Origin: Anaerolineae bacterium
GTDB taxonomy: Bacteria > Chloroflexota > Anaerolineae > Aggregatilineales > Phototrophicaceae
Direction: 5' to 3'
NCBI GenBank assembly: GCA_022824465.1
Contig: JAJDZV010000001.1
Location: 1 to 64,000 of the forward strand
Length of the DNA: 64,000 bases
Shown: in pieces, positions 52,483 to 61,123 of the stretch
How the letters are laid out: every line of letters starts with the position of its first letter
Numbering within the stretch: position 1 is the stretch's first letter
The notes under the pieces: generated by a model
Databases searched by the model: none
What the model saw: the letters and a program-made list of their open reading frames with translations, nothing else
Told to the model about the DNA's origin: nothing
Translations under genes and position numbers: made by a program

Positions 52483-53505
52483 ATGAAAGCGCTGATTACT
52501 GGCATAAGCGGGCGCGTCGGCGCCAACCTCGCCCACCAGCTGCAGCAGCGAGGCTATGACATCCGCGGGCTGATCATGCCGGACGACCCGCAAGCGCATA
52601 AAGTCGCGCGGCTTGGCGTGGAAATCATCGAAGCCGATTTGGGCGATGCCGAGCGCGTTCGGGCGGCGGCCGATGGCGTCGATGTCATCCTCCATCAAGG
52701 GGCGCAGATTCCGCAAGGACAGGACCCAGCCGAGCGCATGCTTGATGTCAATACGCGCGCCACCCTCAGTCTGCTCGAAGGCGCGCTGGCATCCAGTGTG
52801 CCGCTAAAGCGCTTTGTGCTGGCCAGCACCTACCAGACCTACAATCCCTTCATCACCAGCGATGTCACCTTCACCGAAGAGACGCCGCAGGAACCAATCG
52901 ATATCTACGCGCTAACCAAGCTGCTTTCCGAGGAGATCTGCCTGAGTTACATGCGCGAATACGGCATCCCGGTGACAATGCCGCGCTATTGTTCGATCAA
53001 GGCGGCAAACGAGGTGCTGGGCATGCTTAACCCGGCGTCGCTGAACTACTTCATCGAACTGACGCTGGCCAAGAATCGCATCCCCTGGTTCGGCGCCGAA
53101 CATATCGACGAAACCAAGGCGATAATGAGCGATCTGATGCGGACGCCCGACGCCGTCTGCGCCGTGACCGACGCGCAGGGCAAGCCCTGGATGGTGGTCG
53201 TCACCGATGTGCGCGATGTCGTCGCCGGCACGATTCAAGCGCTGGAGAACGAGGCGGCGATCGGCGAAGCCTTCAACATGACTGGCTGCCCGCCTGTCAC
53301 TTACGCCCATGCCGCCCGGCTGATAGCCGATGCGACCGGGCGGCCCTATCGCGAAGTGACGATGCCCTACTTCCGCGGCGCAAACGCCTCGACCGAAAAA
53401 GCTCGCGCCATGCTGGGCTACGATCCGCAATTCACCTTCGACAAGATGCTGGAGACGGCGCTGGCGTATCAGCGCGGCGAGCCGATCGACCACATTCCGA
53501 ATTAG
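52483..53505 (+). CDS. NAD-dependent epimerase/dehydratase family protein
   Basis: 340 residues of the extended short-chain dehydrogenase fold. The NAD motif is ALITGISGRVGANLAHQL (GxxGxxG), then LILHQGAQIP-like VILHQGAQIP and the catalytic Y-x3-K in DIYALTKLLSE, preceded by STYQTYNP. The last third (YAHAARLIADATGRPYREV) is substrate-specific. It would epimerise, dehydrate or reduce an NDP-sugar or related compound; substrate unknown. AAGGGAG precedes the ATG. An upstream in-frame extension is not supported. Confidence 0.9.
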   Translation: MKALITGISGRVGANLAHQLQQRGYDIRGLIMPDDPQAHKVARLGVEIIEADLGDAERVRAAADGVDVILHQGAQIPQGQDPAERMLDVNTRATLSLLEGALASSVPLKRFVLASTYQTYNPFITSDVTFTEETPQEPIDIYALTKLLSEEICLSYMREYGIPVTMPRYCSIKAANEVLGMLNPASLNYFIELTLAKNRIPWFGAEHIDETKAIMSDLMRTPDAVCAVTDAQGKPWMVVVTDVRDVVAGTIQALENEAAIGEAFNMTGCPPVTYAHAARLIADATGRPYREVTMPYFRGANASTEKARAMLGYDPQFTFDKMLETALAYQRGEPIDHIPN

Positions 53506-53608
53506 TGGCGGCGCGGTTAGCCAACACATTGGCAGACTGCCAATGCCTTACATCAGAACGCAGACAAGTTACGCTTATGCCTAGCGGCTCGGGAGAACGG
53601 AGCGCCAC

Positions 53609-53848
53609 ATGGAACCTCAGGCCGAGTTCAAGGAATCGATAGAATCCATCACCAGTAATGGCAAATACAAACTGTACTACACCAACCCGAAGACGCCGCA
53701 GAAAGAATTTGTCAACCATCTCTTTGTCAACGATCTCTTTATCAGCTTGCAGCAGGTAAAAGCCGGAGATGTCTGCGATTTGGCAGAGACTTTGCCGGAC
53801 ATACGCGCCGAACTAGGTCTCAATGCAAGTCAGCGTCACACCGACTAG
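53609..53848 (+). CDS. Small protein upstream of a RelE-like toxin, candidate antitoxin
   Basis: 79 residues with no recognised family. Its central part (GKYKLYYTNPKTPQKEFVNHLFVNDLF) is polar; the C-terminal third (CDLAETLPDIRAELGL) could form a helix. GGAG precedes the ATG. Its 3' end overlaps the start of the next gene by 26 bases, a layout typical of toxin-antitoxin pairs. The antitoxin role is inferred from the neighbour alone. Confidence 0.55.
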   Translation: MEPQAEFKESIESITSNGKYKLYYTNPKTPQKEFVNHLFVNDLFISLQQVKAGDVCDLAETLPDIRAELGLNASQRHTD

Positions 53849-54158
53849 CCGCTTCTCCAGGTTGCTGCGCAAACTCGCGCGCAAGTTTCCTTCAGCCGTC
53901 GATGAAGTCGAGATTTTGTCTATACGCGTGAGGCGCGGCGAAGGTCCGGGCAAGCCATACCGGCGCATGGGCGGCAACGTCTACCGCGTGCGCCTGCCAA
54001 ACCGTTCCGCGCGCCGCGGCAAGAGCGCCGGCTTCCGCAACGCCTGCTGCATCAATACCGAGACCTGCGTCTTACTGTTGGCGATCTGCGATAGGAAGGA
54101 CTGCGCCGAGTTGGAAGAATCCAATCTGCGCGCGCTCATACCGCTGGCGGGCCTATGA
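53823..54158 (+). CDS. RelE/HigB-like toxin of a toxin-antitoxin pair
   Basis: 111 residues with the RelE-superfamily order: FSRLLRKLARKFPSAVDEVEIL (long first helices), GEGPGKPYRRMGGNVYRVRLPNRSARRGKSAGFR (central strands with basic catalytic or binding residues), CVLLLAICDRKDCAELEESNLRAL (final strand and helix). Related toxins cut mRNA at the ribosome. The upstream 79-residue protein overlaps it by 26 bases. Activity is inferred from the fold. Confidence 0.75.
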   Translation: MQVSVTPTSRFSRLLRKLARKFPSAVDEVEILSIRVRRGEGPGKPYRRMGGNVYRVRLPNRSARRGKSAGFRNACCINTETCVLLLAICDRKDCAELEESNLRALIPLAGL

Positions 54159-54170
54159 GACAGCCCGTCG

Positions 54171-55352
54171 TCAAGCCGACCGATGTCGCCGCCAGCTGCC
54201 CTCTGCCAAAATCTCGCTGATGGCCGTCATCGCCGCCCGCGCCTCGGCCTCGCTGTTGTAAAAGTGCGGCGCGATGCGGATGCCGGCCTTAGGTCTGAAG
54301 TCGATCATGATGTCCCGCGCCAGCAGTTCTTGTGACACCTCCCAGGCATGCGGCGGATTGACCGTGACCGTGCCGGCCCGCCGCTCGGCATCACGCGGCG
54401 AGACCACATCATAACCCAGCTCATCCGCCAGGTCGATGATGAGCGCGGTCAGCCGCATCGACTTCTCGCGGATCGCGCTCACGCCGATCTCGGCGATGAT
54501 ATCGACGCCGGGCTGTACAGCGTGCAGGGAGGCGATGCCCGGCGTGCCATTCATCAGGCGGTAGGCGTCCTCGCGCAGGTCCAGCTTCTCCACGTCAAAG
54601 GCGAAAGGCGCGCGGCTGGCGAACCAGCCCGTCACTTTCGGCTGCAACGTTGGCAGCAGGTCGGGACGAACGTACATGAAGACGCCGCCCGGTCCGCCGC
54701 AAAGCCACTTCAAGACGCCGCCGATGTAATAATCGATATCCCAGGCGCTCACATCAACCGGGATGACGCCGACGCTATGGTAGCCGTTGAAGAGCGCCTG
54801 CGCCCCGACCCGATGCGCCTTTTCCGTGATCGCCCGCGCCGGCATGATGAAGGCGCTGCGGAAGAGGACATGCGAGGTGCTGACGAGCCGCGTCCGCTCG
54901 TCGATAGCGTCCAGTAACTCGTCAATGTCGATGCTGATGCCATCGCGCGAGCGGATTGTCTGAATCCGCACATGATCGGGCAGCCAACTGCGCAGGGCAT
55001 AGACATCGCTGGGAAAATCGAGCTCAGTAATGACGACCTTGTCCCGCGATCGGTCGCTGAAGTCCAAGCCGCCCAGCAGGATGCCGTTGGCGATGCTGGC
55101 GTTCTGATGCGCGAGCACAGTATTCGGCGCGGCGCCCATCAACGGAGCGATCTTGTTGCCGACTGTCTGGGGCAGCTCGAACCAGCCGCTGCCCCAAGCG
55201 GCTACCCCTTGCTCTGCCCAGGCGTCGGCGTAGCTGTTGAGGCTGTCGTAAACGCCGCGGGGCATGGCGCCGAGGGAGTTGCTGATGAGATAGTTGCAGC
55301 GGCCAAGGATGGGGAATTCCTCGCGCCATTGTAGCAGGCTGTCAGTGGACAT
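54171..55352 (-). CDS. Class V aminotransferase-fold protein, kynureninase-like
   Basis: 393 residues of the class V PLP fold. The cofactor lysine appears in YIGGVLKWLCGGPGGVFMY; NSLGAMPRGVYDSLNSYADAWAEQG and MNGTPGIASLHAVQPG resemble kynureninase-type proteins. The aspartate that normally contacts the PLP ring nitrogen (D in xDxYHS) is Asn here: ALFNGYHSVGVIPVDVS. Reaction unknown; possibly hydrolase or C-S lyase-like. It stands alone, leftward. Confidence 0.85.
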   Translation of the reverse strand: MSTDSLLQWREEFPILGRCNYLISNSLGAMPRGVYDSLNSYADAWAEQGVAAWGSGWFELPQTVGNKIAPLMGAAPNTVLAHQNASIANGILLGGLDFSDRSRDKVVITELDFPSDVYALRSWLPDHVRIQTIRSRDGISIDIDELLDAIDERTRLVSTSHVLFRSAFIMPARAITEKAHRVGAQALFNGYHSVGVIPVDVSAWDIDYYIGGVLKWLCGGPGGVFMYVRPDLLPTLQPKVTGWFASRAPFAFDVEKLDLREDAYRLMNGTPGIASLHAVQPGVDIIAEIGVSAIREKSMRLTALIIDLADELGYDVVSPRDAERRAGTVTVNPPHAWEVSQELLARDIMIDFRPKAGIRIAPHFYNSEAEARAAMTAISEILAEGSWRRHRSA

Positions 55353-55440
55353 CAGGTTGCTTTCTGGTAACTGGTTTGGCGCTGCGCCGGATTATAGTCC
55401 GCGACAGCTCTGAATTGAACGGCTATCAGGCAATTTCGCC

Positions 55441-56424
55441 CTATCTGTATAGTTGGAAGCTATCGGGGAAGAGGCGCGGGAAACGATGCCGCCGCCAGTG
55501 ACAGAACTGCTGCCAGAGACGCGGCGATGTCGATTCGATCTTTCGCTTCATGGCGCGCAACATTACGGGCCGATCGCGCGATTCGACCAGGCCCCGGGCG
55601 ATCAAGGCCTCAATGAGACGGCGAATGTCTACCTCGGCGCGGCGCCGCTCGCGCCAGTTCAGCTTCTGTCCAGTCCTCATTTGCTGAAAGCGGTCCAGGG
55701 TTGTTTCAGGCGCCTCTCGCCAGAGCGTCTGCAGGATGCGAATGTAGACTTCCCGGCGCTGCGTCCGCAGGCTGATATCCTGGTCATGACTTAGGGAGAC
55801 ATCATGGCGGCGATAGATCAGCAGTTGGTCGGAAAGGTTCGCGAGCTTGACCTTGCTGTCGCTGAGCAAACGCAAGACCAGTTCCCTCTCTTCTCCGGTT
55901 CGCCGCCCAGGCTCATAGCCGCCAGCCGCGCCGAGCAGCTCACGGCGCATCAACACGGTGCTGAAGATAAGCCCCACGCCGATGAAAATGTCGAGGACAA
56001 TGAGACTATGCTGTTGCGGAAGATTCACTTCGAACAAGGGCTGAAGATCTTCGTCGACTGCCCGTCCACAGATGCCAACAAGGTCAATTTCGGGATTGGC
56101 TCGCAGATACCCGACTTGCTTCTCCAGCCTTTCGGGCAAGCTTATATCATCGCAATCCATCATGGTGATGTAATCACCCCTCGCCTCCACGATGCCCCAA
56201 TTGCGGACGCCGCTCACCCCAACATTCTGTTCCAGATGGAAAGAGCGGATGCGGCTGTCGCATTCCTGGTAGGCGCGAATGATCTCTAGCGAGCTGTCTT
56301 GCGAGGCATCGTCCACTACGAGCAATTCCAAATCGGTGAAGGTTTGCGCCAAGATGCTCTCGATGGCTTCAGCGAGATACTTCTCGCCGTTGTAGACCGG
56401 CATGATGACAGATACCAATACCAC
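55441..56424 (-). CDS. Family 2 glycosyltransferase, tandem copy A
   Basis: 327 residues from a GTG that aligns with the start of copy B. GT-A motifs: VSVIMPVYNGEKYLAEAIESIL, LELLVVDDASQDSS, and YITMMDCDDISLPERLEKQ (DCDD as the metal site). From there on it is about 95% identical to copy B, with only about ten differences over about 220 residues, while the first 100 residues differ much more. The tail extends about 10 residues past copy B (RLFPDSFQLYR). Probable role: surface polysaccharide synthesis. Confidence 0.9.
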   Translation of the reverse strand: MVLVSVIMPVYNGEKYLAEAIESILAQTFTDLELLVVDDASQDSSLEIIRAYQECDSRIRSFHLEQNVGVSGVRNWGIVEARGDYITMMDCDDISLPERLEKQVGYLRANPEIDLVGICGRAVDEDLQPLFEVNLPQQHSLIVLDIFIGVGLIFSTVLMRRELLGAAGGYEPGRRTGEERELVLRLLSDSKVKLANLSDQLLIYRRHDVSLSHDQDISLRTQRREVYIRILQTLWREAPETTLDRFQQMRTGQKLNWRERRRAEVDIRRLIEALIARGLVESRDRPVMLRAMKRKIESTSPRLWQQFCHWRRHRFPRLFPDSFQLYR

Positions 56425-56478
56425 GGAGGCGCGCCTCAGTTTCAAAGTTGATTTAGTTGTATAAGCTGGTGAGCGCAA

Positions 56479-57432
56479 TTATATACCGAAACGGTAGCGC
56501 CGCCAGTGGCAGAACTGCTGCCAGAGACGCGGCGATGTCGATTCGATCTTTCGCTTCATGGCGCGCAACATTACGGGCCGATCGCGCGATTCGACCAGGC
56601 CCCGGGCGATCAAGGCCTCAATGAGACGGCGAATGTCTTCCTCGGCGCGGCGCCGCTCGCGCCAATTCAGCTTCTGTCCAGTCCTCATTTGCTGAAAGCG
56701 GTCCAGGGTTGTTTCAGGCGCCTCTCGCCAGAGCGTCTGCAGGATGCGAATGTAGACTTCCCGGCGCTGCGCCCGCAGGCTGATATCCTGGTCATGACTT
56801 AGGGAGCCATCATGGCGGCGATAGATCAGCAGTTGGTCGGAAAGGTTCGCGAGCTTGACCTTGCTGTCGCTGAGCAAACGCAAGATCAGTTCCCTCTCTT
56901 CTCCGGCTCGCCGCCCATGCTCATAGCCGCCAGCCGCGCCGAGCAGCTCACGGCGCATCAACACGGTGCTGAAGATAAGCCCCACGCCGATGAAAATGTC
57001 GAGGACAATGAGACTATGCTGTTGCGGAAGATTCAATTCGAACAAGGGCAGAAGATCTTCGTCGACTGCCCGTCCACAGATGCCAACAAGGTCAATTTCG
57101 GGATTGGCTCGCAGATATGCGACTTGCTTCTCCAGCCTTTCAGGCAAGCTTATATCATCGCAATCCATCTTGGTGATGTATTCACCCGTCGCCTCCACGA
57201 TGCCCCGATTGCGAGCGTCCGCCGCGCCAAGGTTTCGCTCGTTCCGAAAGAAGCGTATGCGGCCGTCAACCTGCTGGTAGTAACGGATTATGTCGGCGGC
57301 GCCGTCCTGCGAGCCATCGTCCACGACCAAGAGTTCGAAATCGGAAAGCGTCTGCGCTAATATGCTCTCGATGGCGTGAGCGAGATACTTCTCGCCGTTG
57401 TAGACCGGCATGATGACAGAGACTAGGGGCAT
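56479..57432 (-). CDS. Family 2 glycosyltransferase, tandem copy B
   Basis: 317 residues. GT-A motifs: VSVIMPVYNGEKYLAHAIESIL, FELLVVDDGSQDGA, YITKMDCDDISLPERLEKQ. It shares nearly identical DNA with copy A from about 56496 to 57217 (offset 1007 bases) but diverges in its N-terminal third. The ATG corresponds to MPLVSVIMPVY; a longer in-frame upstream stretch is not needed. The stop is 54 bases from copy A's start, so the two are probably one transcript. Confidence 0.9.
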   Translation of the reverse strand: MPLVSVIMPVYNGEKYLAHAIESILAQTLSDFELLVVDDGSQDGAADIIRYYQQVDGRIRFFRNERNLGAADARNRGIVEATGEYITKMDCDDISLPERLEKQVAYLRANPEIDLVGICGRAVDEDLLPLFELNLPQQHSLIVLDIFIGVGLIFSTVLMRRELLGAAGGYEHGRRAGEERELILRLLSDSKVKLANLSDQLLIYRRHDGSLSHDQDISLRAQRREVYIRILQTLWREAPETTLDRFQQMRTGQKLNWRERRRAEEDIRRLIEALIARGLVESRDRPVMLRAMKRKIESTSPRLWQQFCHWRRYRFGI

Positions 57433-57683
57433 CGCATGCGTCCGGTGAATGTATCCGCGCTTCGCGCCATTATAGCAGTCTTCGCGTTTGGCGGAGAGAA
57501 TCACGGCTGTCTGCCCCGGCGAACTGCCGGCTGTGATACCGGGTCAATTAAGCATCAACGCTAAGGCGGAGCAACGAAAACGACAACCTACGGCGCGCAG
57601 ACCGCGGGATTAATAACTTTCGTTGACGTCCCCAAGGTCAATAGCTAGAATGGAGCGCAGATAGACCAAATCGAGAGCTAGCG

Positions 57684-58085
57684 ATGGCGGCATTGCAAAT
57701 CAAAACCATAGGCGGAAACGGCGCCTTCGACGAAGTGATCGCCAAAGCCGAACCCGACGTGCAGGCGCTCGCCCTTGCCGCCCGTGAATTGCTTGCCGAC
57801 GTCATGCCCGGCATCACCGAGGTTCCATGGGCGCGGCAACGCATCGCCGGTTATGGGGTCGGCCCCAAGAAAATGTCCCAGCACTTCTGCTATCTCGCCC
57901 CATTCAGGCGGCATCTCAACTTCGGATTCATGTACGGCGCGCACTTGCCTGACCCGGAGAATCTGCTGGAAGGCAGCGGCGCCGACTTGCGGCATGTAAA
58001 GATACGCAGCCTGGCAGATCTCGAGCAGCCCGCCCTGCGGCAACTGGTCGAGGAAGCGTCGCGCTATTTGCCCAAGCTGCAATGA
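57684..58085 (+). CDS. DUF1801 domain protein
   Basis: 133 residues with the YdhG/DUF1801 pattern: RELLADVMPGITEVPWARQRIAGYGVGPKKMSQHFCYLAPFRRHLNFGF followed by LEGSGADLRHVKIRSLADLEQPALRQLVEEA. The family is uncharacterised; some members are iron-related. The stop overlaps the start of the HEAT-repeat gene (ATGA), so the two are coupled. Confidence 0.85.
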   Translation: MAALQIKTIGGNGAFDEVIAKAEPDVQALALAARELLADVMPGITEVPWARQRIAGYGVGPKKMSQHFCYLAPFRRHLNFGFMYGAHLPDPENLLEGSGADLRHVKIRSLADLEQPALRQLVEEASRYLPKLQ

Positions 58086-58618
58086 GCGCCCGCCGGTCGG
58101 ACGCGCTGTCGCAAGCCCTAAGTGATTTTGACGGCAAGAGCACAGCGCCGCTGGAACAATTTGCCGCGGAATACCGCGCTGATGCGAGTTTGATCGCGGA
58201 TCTGTGTGTTTTCGCCGCCAGCGATGATAGCAAACTGCAAGCGTCCGCCACCTGGCTGCTCAAGCGACTGGGCGTGACCGGCGCGCAGTTGTCCTCAAGC
58301 CAAACTGAAACGCTGCTGCGCCTGTTGCTTCAGGACACCAGTTGGCTTTCCCGCATTCACGTACTGCAGATGATGAATTCCTTGGTCGCGCCGGACGAGC
58401 TGGTCCCGCCCTTGCTGGCCGCCCTGACGGAGCAAGCAGCCGGCGCCAACACCTTCATCCGCGCCTGGAGTGTGCACGGCGCCGTTGCTCTGGCCGATCA
58501 ACACCCGGCGCATCGCGATCTCGCATTGGACTTGCTCCTCACTGCCGAGCGAGATGAAGCAGCCTCGGTGCGCGCGCGGATCCGCCGGCTGCGGAAAGAC
58601 CACGACTGGCTGAGCTAG
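58082..58618 (+). CDS. HEAT-like repeat protein
   Basis: 178 residues of paired helices: LIADLCVFAASDDSKLQASATWLLKRLGV, WLSRIHVLQMMNSLVAPDELVPPLLAAL, FIRAWSVHGAVALADQHPAHRDLALDLLLTA and AASVRARIRRLRK. This is the HEAT/armadillo layout used for protein or nucleic acid binding. Translationally coupled to the DUF1801 gene. The stop shares CTAG with the convergent nucleoside hydrolase gene. Function unknown. Confidence 0.75.
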   Translation: MSARRSDALSQALSDFDGKSTAPLEQFAAEYRADASLIADLCVFAASDDSKLQASATWLLKRLGVTGAQLSSSQTETLLRLLLQDTSWLSRIHVLQMMNSLVAPDELVPPLLAALTEQAAGANTFIRAWSVHGAVALADQHPAHRDLALDLLLTAERDEAASVRARIRRLRKDHDWLS

Positions 58619-59538
58619 TTCGTTAAGCCGCGTATCTTGCTGAACAGGTCGCGGAATATTGGATCGCGTTGGACGAAGTTCGCCACCCGCACCAGATGGC
58701 GCGAGCGATCGACGCTCCAAGTCAGTTGGTCGGTCAAGATCGGGCTCGGCGCCGTATCGCTGGGGACCCAGTCGGGATTGATCAGCCAGGCGATGGTCGA
58801 GATGTCCCAGATCACACTGGATGCGGCAAAGGCATCGGGCTTGTATTCACTGAAGATCTGGCAGAGGTAATCGCCGACGCGGTTGACGCCGCCAATGCAG
58901 GCCTGCAATTCGGGCAGCGTGGTGAGCAGGTGGGAGCTTACGCCGTAGCAAGGCGCGATGACAAAGGGAACGCCGCTGTCAAGTACGACTTGCGCCGCGG
59001 GCACGTCCTGCGCCAGGTTGAATTCGCGGGAATGGGGCCAATTCAGATTGTGCCCGCCGAGCCAGACGACTACGATATTCCGAATGATCTCCGGCTCCAG
59101 CAGCAAAGCCGATGCTACGTTTGTGATCGCCCCGATGGCGACCACGTAGAGCGGGTCTTCCGCTGGGCTGGCGAGCGCCCTTTCAATGAGATCGCGGACG
59201 GCGTCGTTGTCTTGCGGCTGGCGGGTCCCGCCAACGTATTCCGTAGAGCCGCGGAAGGCAAAGCCATCGGCAGCGACGCCGAGGAAATCCAGCAGGCGCA
59301 GAATCTCTTCGTAGCTTTTTTCCATGCCATCGCCGGGTCCACTGGAACGGCTGTTATGAAATGGGGCAGCGTACACAGCTTCCACCGCGAGCTTTTCCGG
59401 CGACAGCAGCGCATAAGTCAGCGCGAACTGGTCGTCGATTTCGTTGTAGGTATCGGTGTCCAGCACCATGCGCGCCTTACCGGTCGGGGGTTGCAAGCGA
59501 TTCAGGCGCAATTCTTCGCCCAGTAGCGGAAATGTCAT
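58615..59538 (-). CDS. Inosine-uridine-type nucleoside hydrolase
   Basis: 307 residues. The metal-binding signature DTDTYNEIDDQFAL (about 27-40) is complete, and VWLGGHNLNWP with NLAQDVPAAQVVLDS matches the family's later calcium and sugar contacts. It splits ribonucleosides into base and ribose; base preference is not readable. GGAAGAGAG precedes the ATG. It lies downstream of three substrate-binding protein genes on the same strand, but a terminator separates them. Confidence 0.92.
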   Translation of the reverse strand: MTFPLLGEELRLNRLQPPTGKARMVLDTDTYNEIDDQFALTYALLSPEKLAVEAVYAAPFHNSRSSGPGDGMEKSYEEILRLLDFLGVAADGFAFRGSTEYVGGTRQPQDNDAVRDLIERALASPAEDPLYVVAIGAITNVASALLLEPEIIRNIVVVWLGGHNLNWPHSREFNLAQDVPAAQVVLDSGVPFVIAPCYGVSSHLLTTLPELQACIGGVNRVGDYLCQIFSEYKPDAFAASSVIWDISTIAWLINPDWVPSDTAPSPILTDQLTWSVDRSRHLVRVANFVQRDPIFRDLFSKIRGLTN

Positions 59539-59566
59539 CAGGCTCTCTTCCTTTGTTGTCAGGCGC

Positions 59567-59598
59567 AAAAGAAAACGGGCGGGTTCCTGCCCACCCGT
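59567..59598 (-). terminator. Terminator after the binding-protein cluster
   Basis: On the minus strand, ACGGGTGGG (59598-59590) pairs with CCCGCCCGT (59583-59575) around CAGGAA: nine pairs with one wobble, then TTTTCTTTT. It lies between the last binding-protein gene and the nucleoside hydrolase start. Confidence 0.75.
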
Positions 59599-59641
59599 CT
59601 ATTCACGATATTATATCCCGTTCGCCTGGTAGTCGGCAACT

Positions 59642-60979
59642 TCAGGGCGATGTGCCCGGCGGAATGTAACTCGTGCCGTGCGTCTGGTAAACTGGCGGAT
59701 AGATTACCGCGGCATCAAGCGCGTCCTGACCTTGCTCGAAATACTGCATAATCACGACAATCGGGTCGGGCCATTGATGCCACATATAGGTTGGCGTGCC
59801 TGCGGGCAAGTCGGGGTTGTGCGACCCGTAGTCGAAGTAGTAGCGCCCCTGCGAGACAACTGTATCAATCGTCTCCAGCGCGGCGACGACCGCGGCGCCG
59901 TCATCATAGCTGTCGGCGATATCCATCGCTTGAGCCAGCAGATGCACGCTGTCGTAGGGCTCCATGGCAAATGGCGGCAAGACGCCAGCGTCGCTCCAGT
60001 CATCGCGGTAATCGGCAAACAGGCGCTCGGCGATGTCATTGAAAAGCGCCGGCGTCGCGCCATAACGAACGAAGGCGCAATAATTGCCGTCGGGCACCGC
60101 GGGCCAGAATTGCCCGGAGTCGCTGGCGAAAGATTCGGCGATGCAGATCGTGTCTTCGCTTGGCGCGATGCCGAGCTCAGCCATCTGTTGGTTGAGATTG
60201 AAACCGGTCTCGCCAGTGACCAGGACGTGGATGGCGTCCGCTGGTTCGGGACGCGCCTGCACGCGGCTGAGGATGGGGACGAAGTCTTCCGTGCCCAACT
60301 CGACGCTGTAGATTTCGACGGCGATGCCGGCTGCTTCCAGCCGCATTTTTTCGTCGGCGGCGGCCGGAATGCCGTAGTCGGTGTTTTCGGTCATGATGAT
60401 CACATCTTCCAAGCCCAGCTCGATCATCCAATCCACCGCCACCACCGCCACCATGGCGTTGGCCGGCGATGTACGGAAGATGTAATCCACGCCGTCTTCG
60501 ATCCGCGGCGGTCTGCCCTCGAATTCGATGATGCCGTTGGCGGTGATATTGTCGTTCCAGGGACCGGCGAAGACGGTCGGGATGCCGTTCTCCTGCGTGA
60601 TCTTCATCATCGCCAGCGCGACGGCGCTGTGATATCCACCGACCACGCCATGCACGCCGTCTTCGAAAATCCAGCGTTCGGCGAGCGCTTGGCCTCGTTC
60701 GGAGATGCCTTCCGAGTCGCCGGTGAGGACTTCCAGCTGGTGATTTACGCCGGCGATACCTATCCCGCAGTCGGCGTTAATGTCAGCCGCCGCTTGTTGG
60801 TATGCCCAGTCGATTATGACACCGGCGCCGGTCGCCCCGGGCGGCGAGAGGGGTGCGATCCCGCCAAACTTAATCGTCTCATCGGCGAAGTCGCAGTGGC
60901 TGTCGGAGTTTACCCAAGCAATGCTCAGCAACAACAGCAGCGCCACAGTGGTCACAAAAAGAAAGAATTTGGACGCCAT
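59642..60979 (-). CDS. ABC transporter substrate-binding protein (LivJ-like), tandem copy 1
   Basis: 445 residues. A signal peptide (FFLFVTTVALLLLLSIAWVNSD) precedes a type 1 periplasmic binding fold: IKFGGIAPLSPPGATGAG, EVLTGDSEGISERGQALAERWI, GVVGGYHSAVALAMMKI, VIIMTENTDYGIPAAADEKMRLEAAGI and VSQGRYYFDYGSHNPDLP. It is one of three paralogues in a row. Branched-chain amino acid or nucleoside ligands are possible; the nearby nucleoside hydrolase favours the latter (inference). GGGAG lies 6 bases before the ATG. No permease or ATPase follows. Confidence 0.9.
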   Translation of the reverse strand: MASKFFLFVTTVALLLLLSIAWVNSDSHCDFADETIKFGGIAPLSPPGATGAGVIIDWAYQQAAADINADCGIGIAGVNHQLEVLTGDSEGISERGQALAERWIFEDGVHGVVGGYHSAVALAMMKITQENGIPTVFAGPWNDNITANGIIEFEGRPPRIEDGVDYIFRTSPANAMVAVVAVDWMIELGLEDVIIMTENTDYGIPAAADEKMRLEAAGIAVEIYSVELGTEDFVPILSRVQARPEPADAIHVLVTGETGFNLNQQMAELGIAPSEDTICIAESFASDSGQFWPAVPDGNYCAFVRYGATPALFNDIAERLFADYRDDWSDAGVLPPFAMEPYDSVHLLAQAMDIADSYDDGAAVVAALETIDTVVSQGRYYFDYGSHNPDLPAGTPTYMWHQWPDPIVVIMQYFEQGQDALDAAVIYPPVYQTHGTSYIPPGTSP

Positions 60980-61123
60980 GGTGAACTCCCTATAGTCATC
61001 ATATTTTCTTGAGATGCGAATCTCTCTTTAGTTAAGTGTATCACATAATGTGAGGACGGATGATTCATGCCGCGCTGAAGCGCCCACGCCAGCAGGATTA
61101 AGCGAAGATATTTCTGGGCTTTG

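Noticed and set aside
59678-61012. Plus-strand open frame of 444 codons
   Set aside because: Antisense of a full-length binding protein with signal peptide; the frame is rich in His, Asp, Val and Gly as expected of a shadow.
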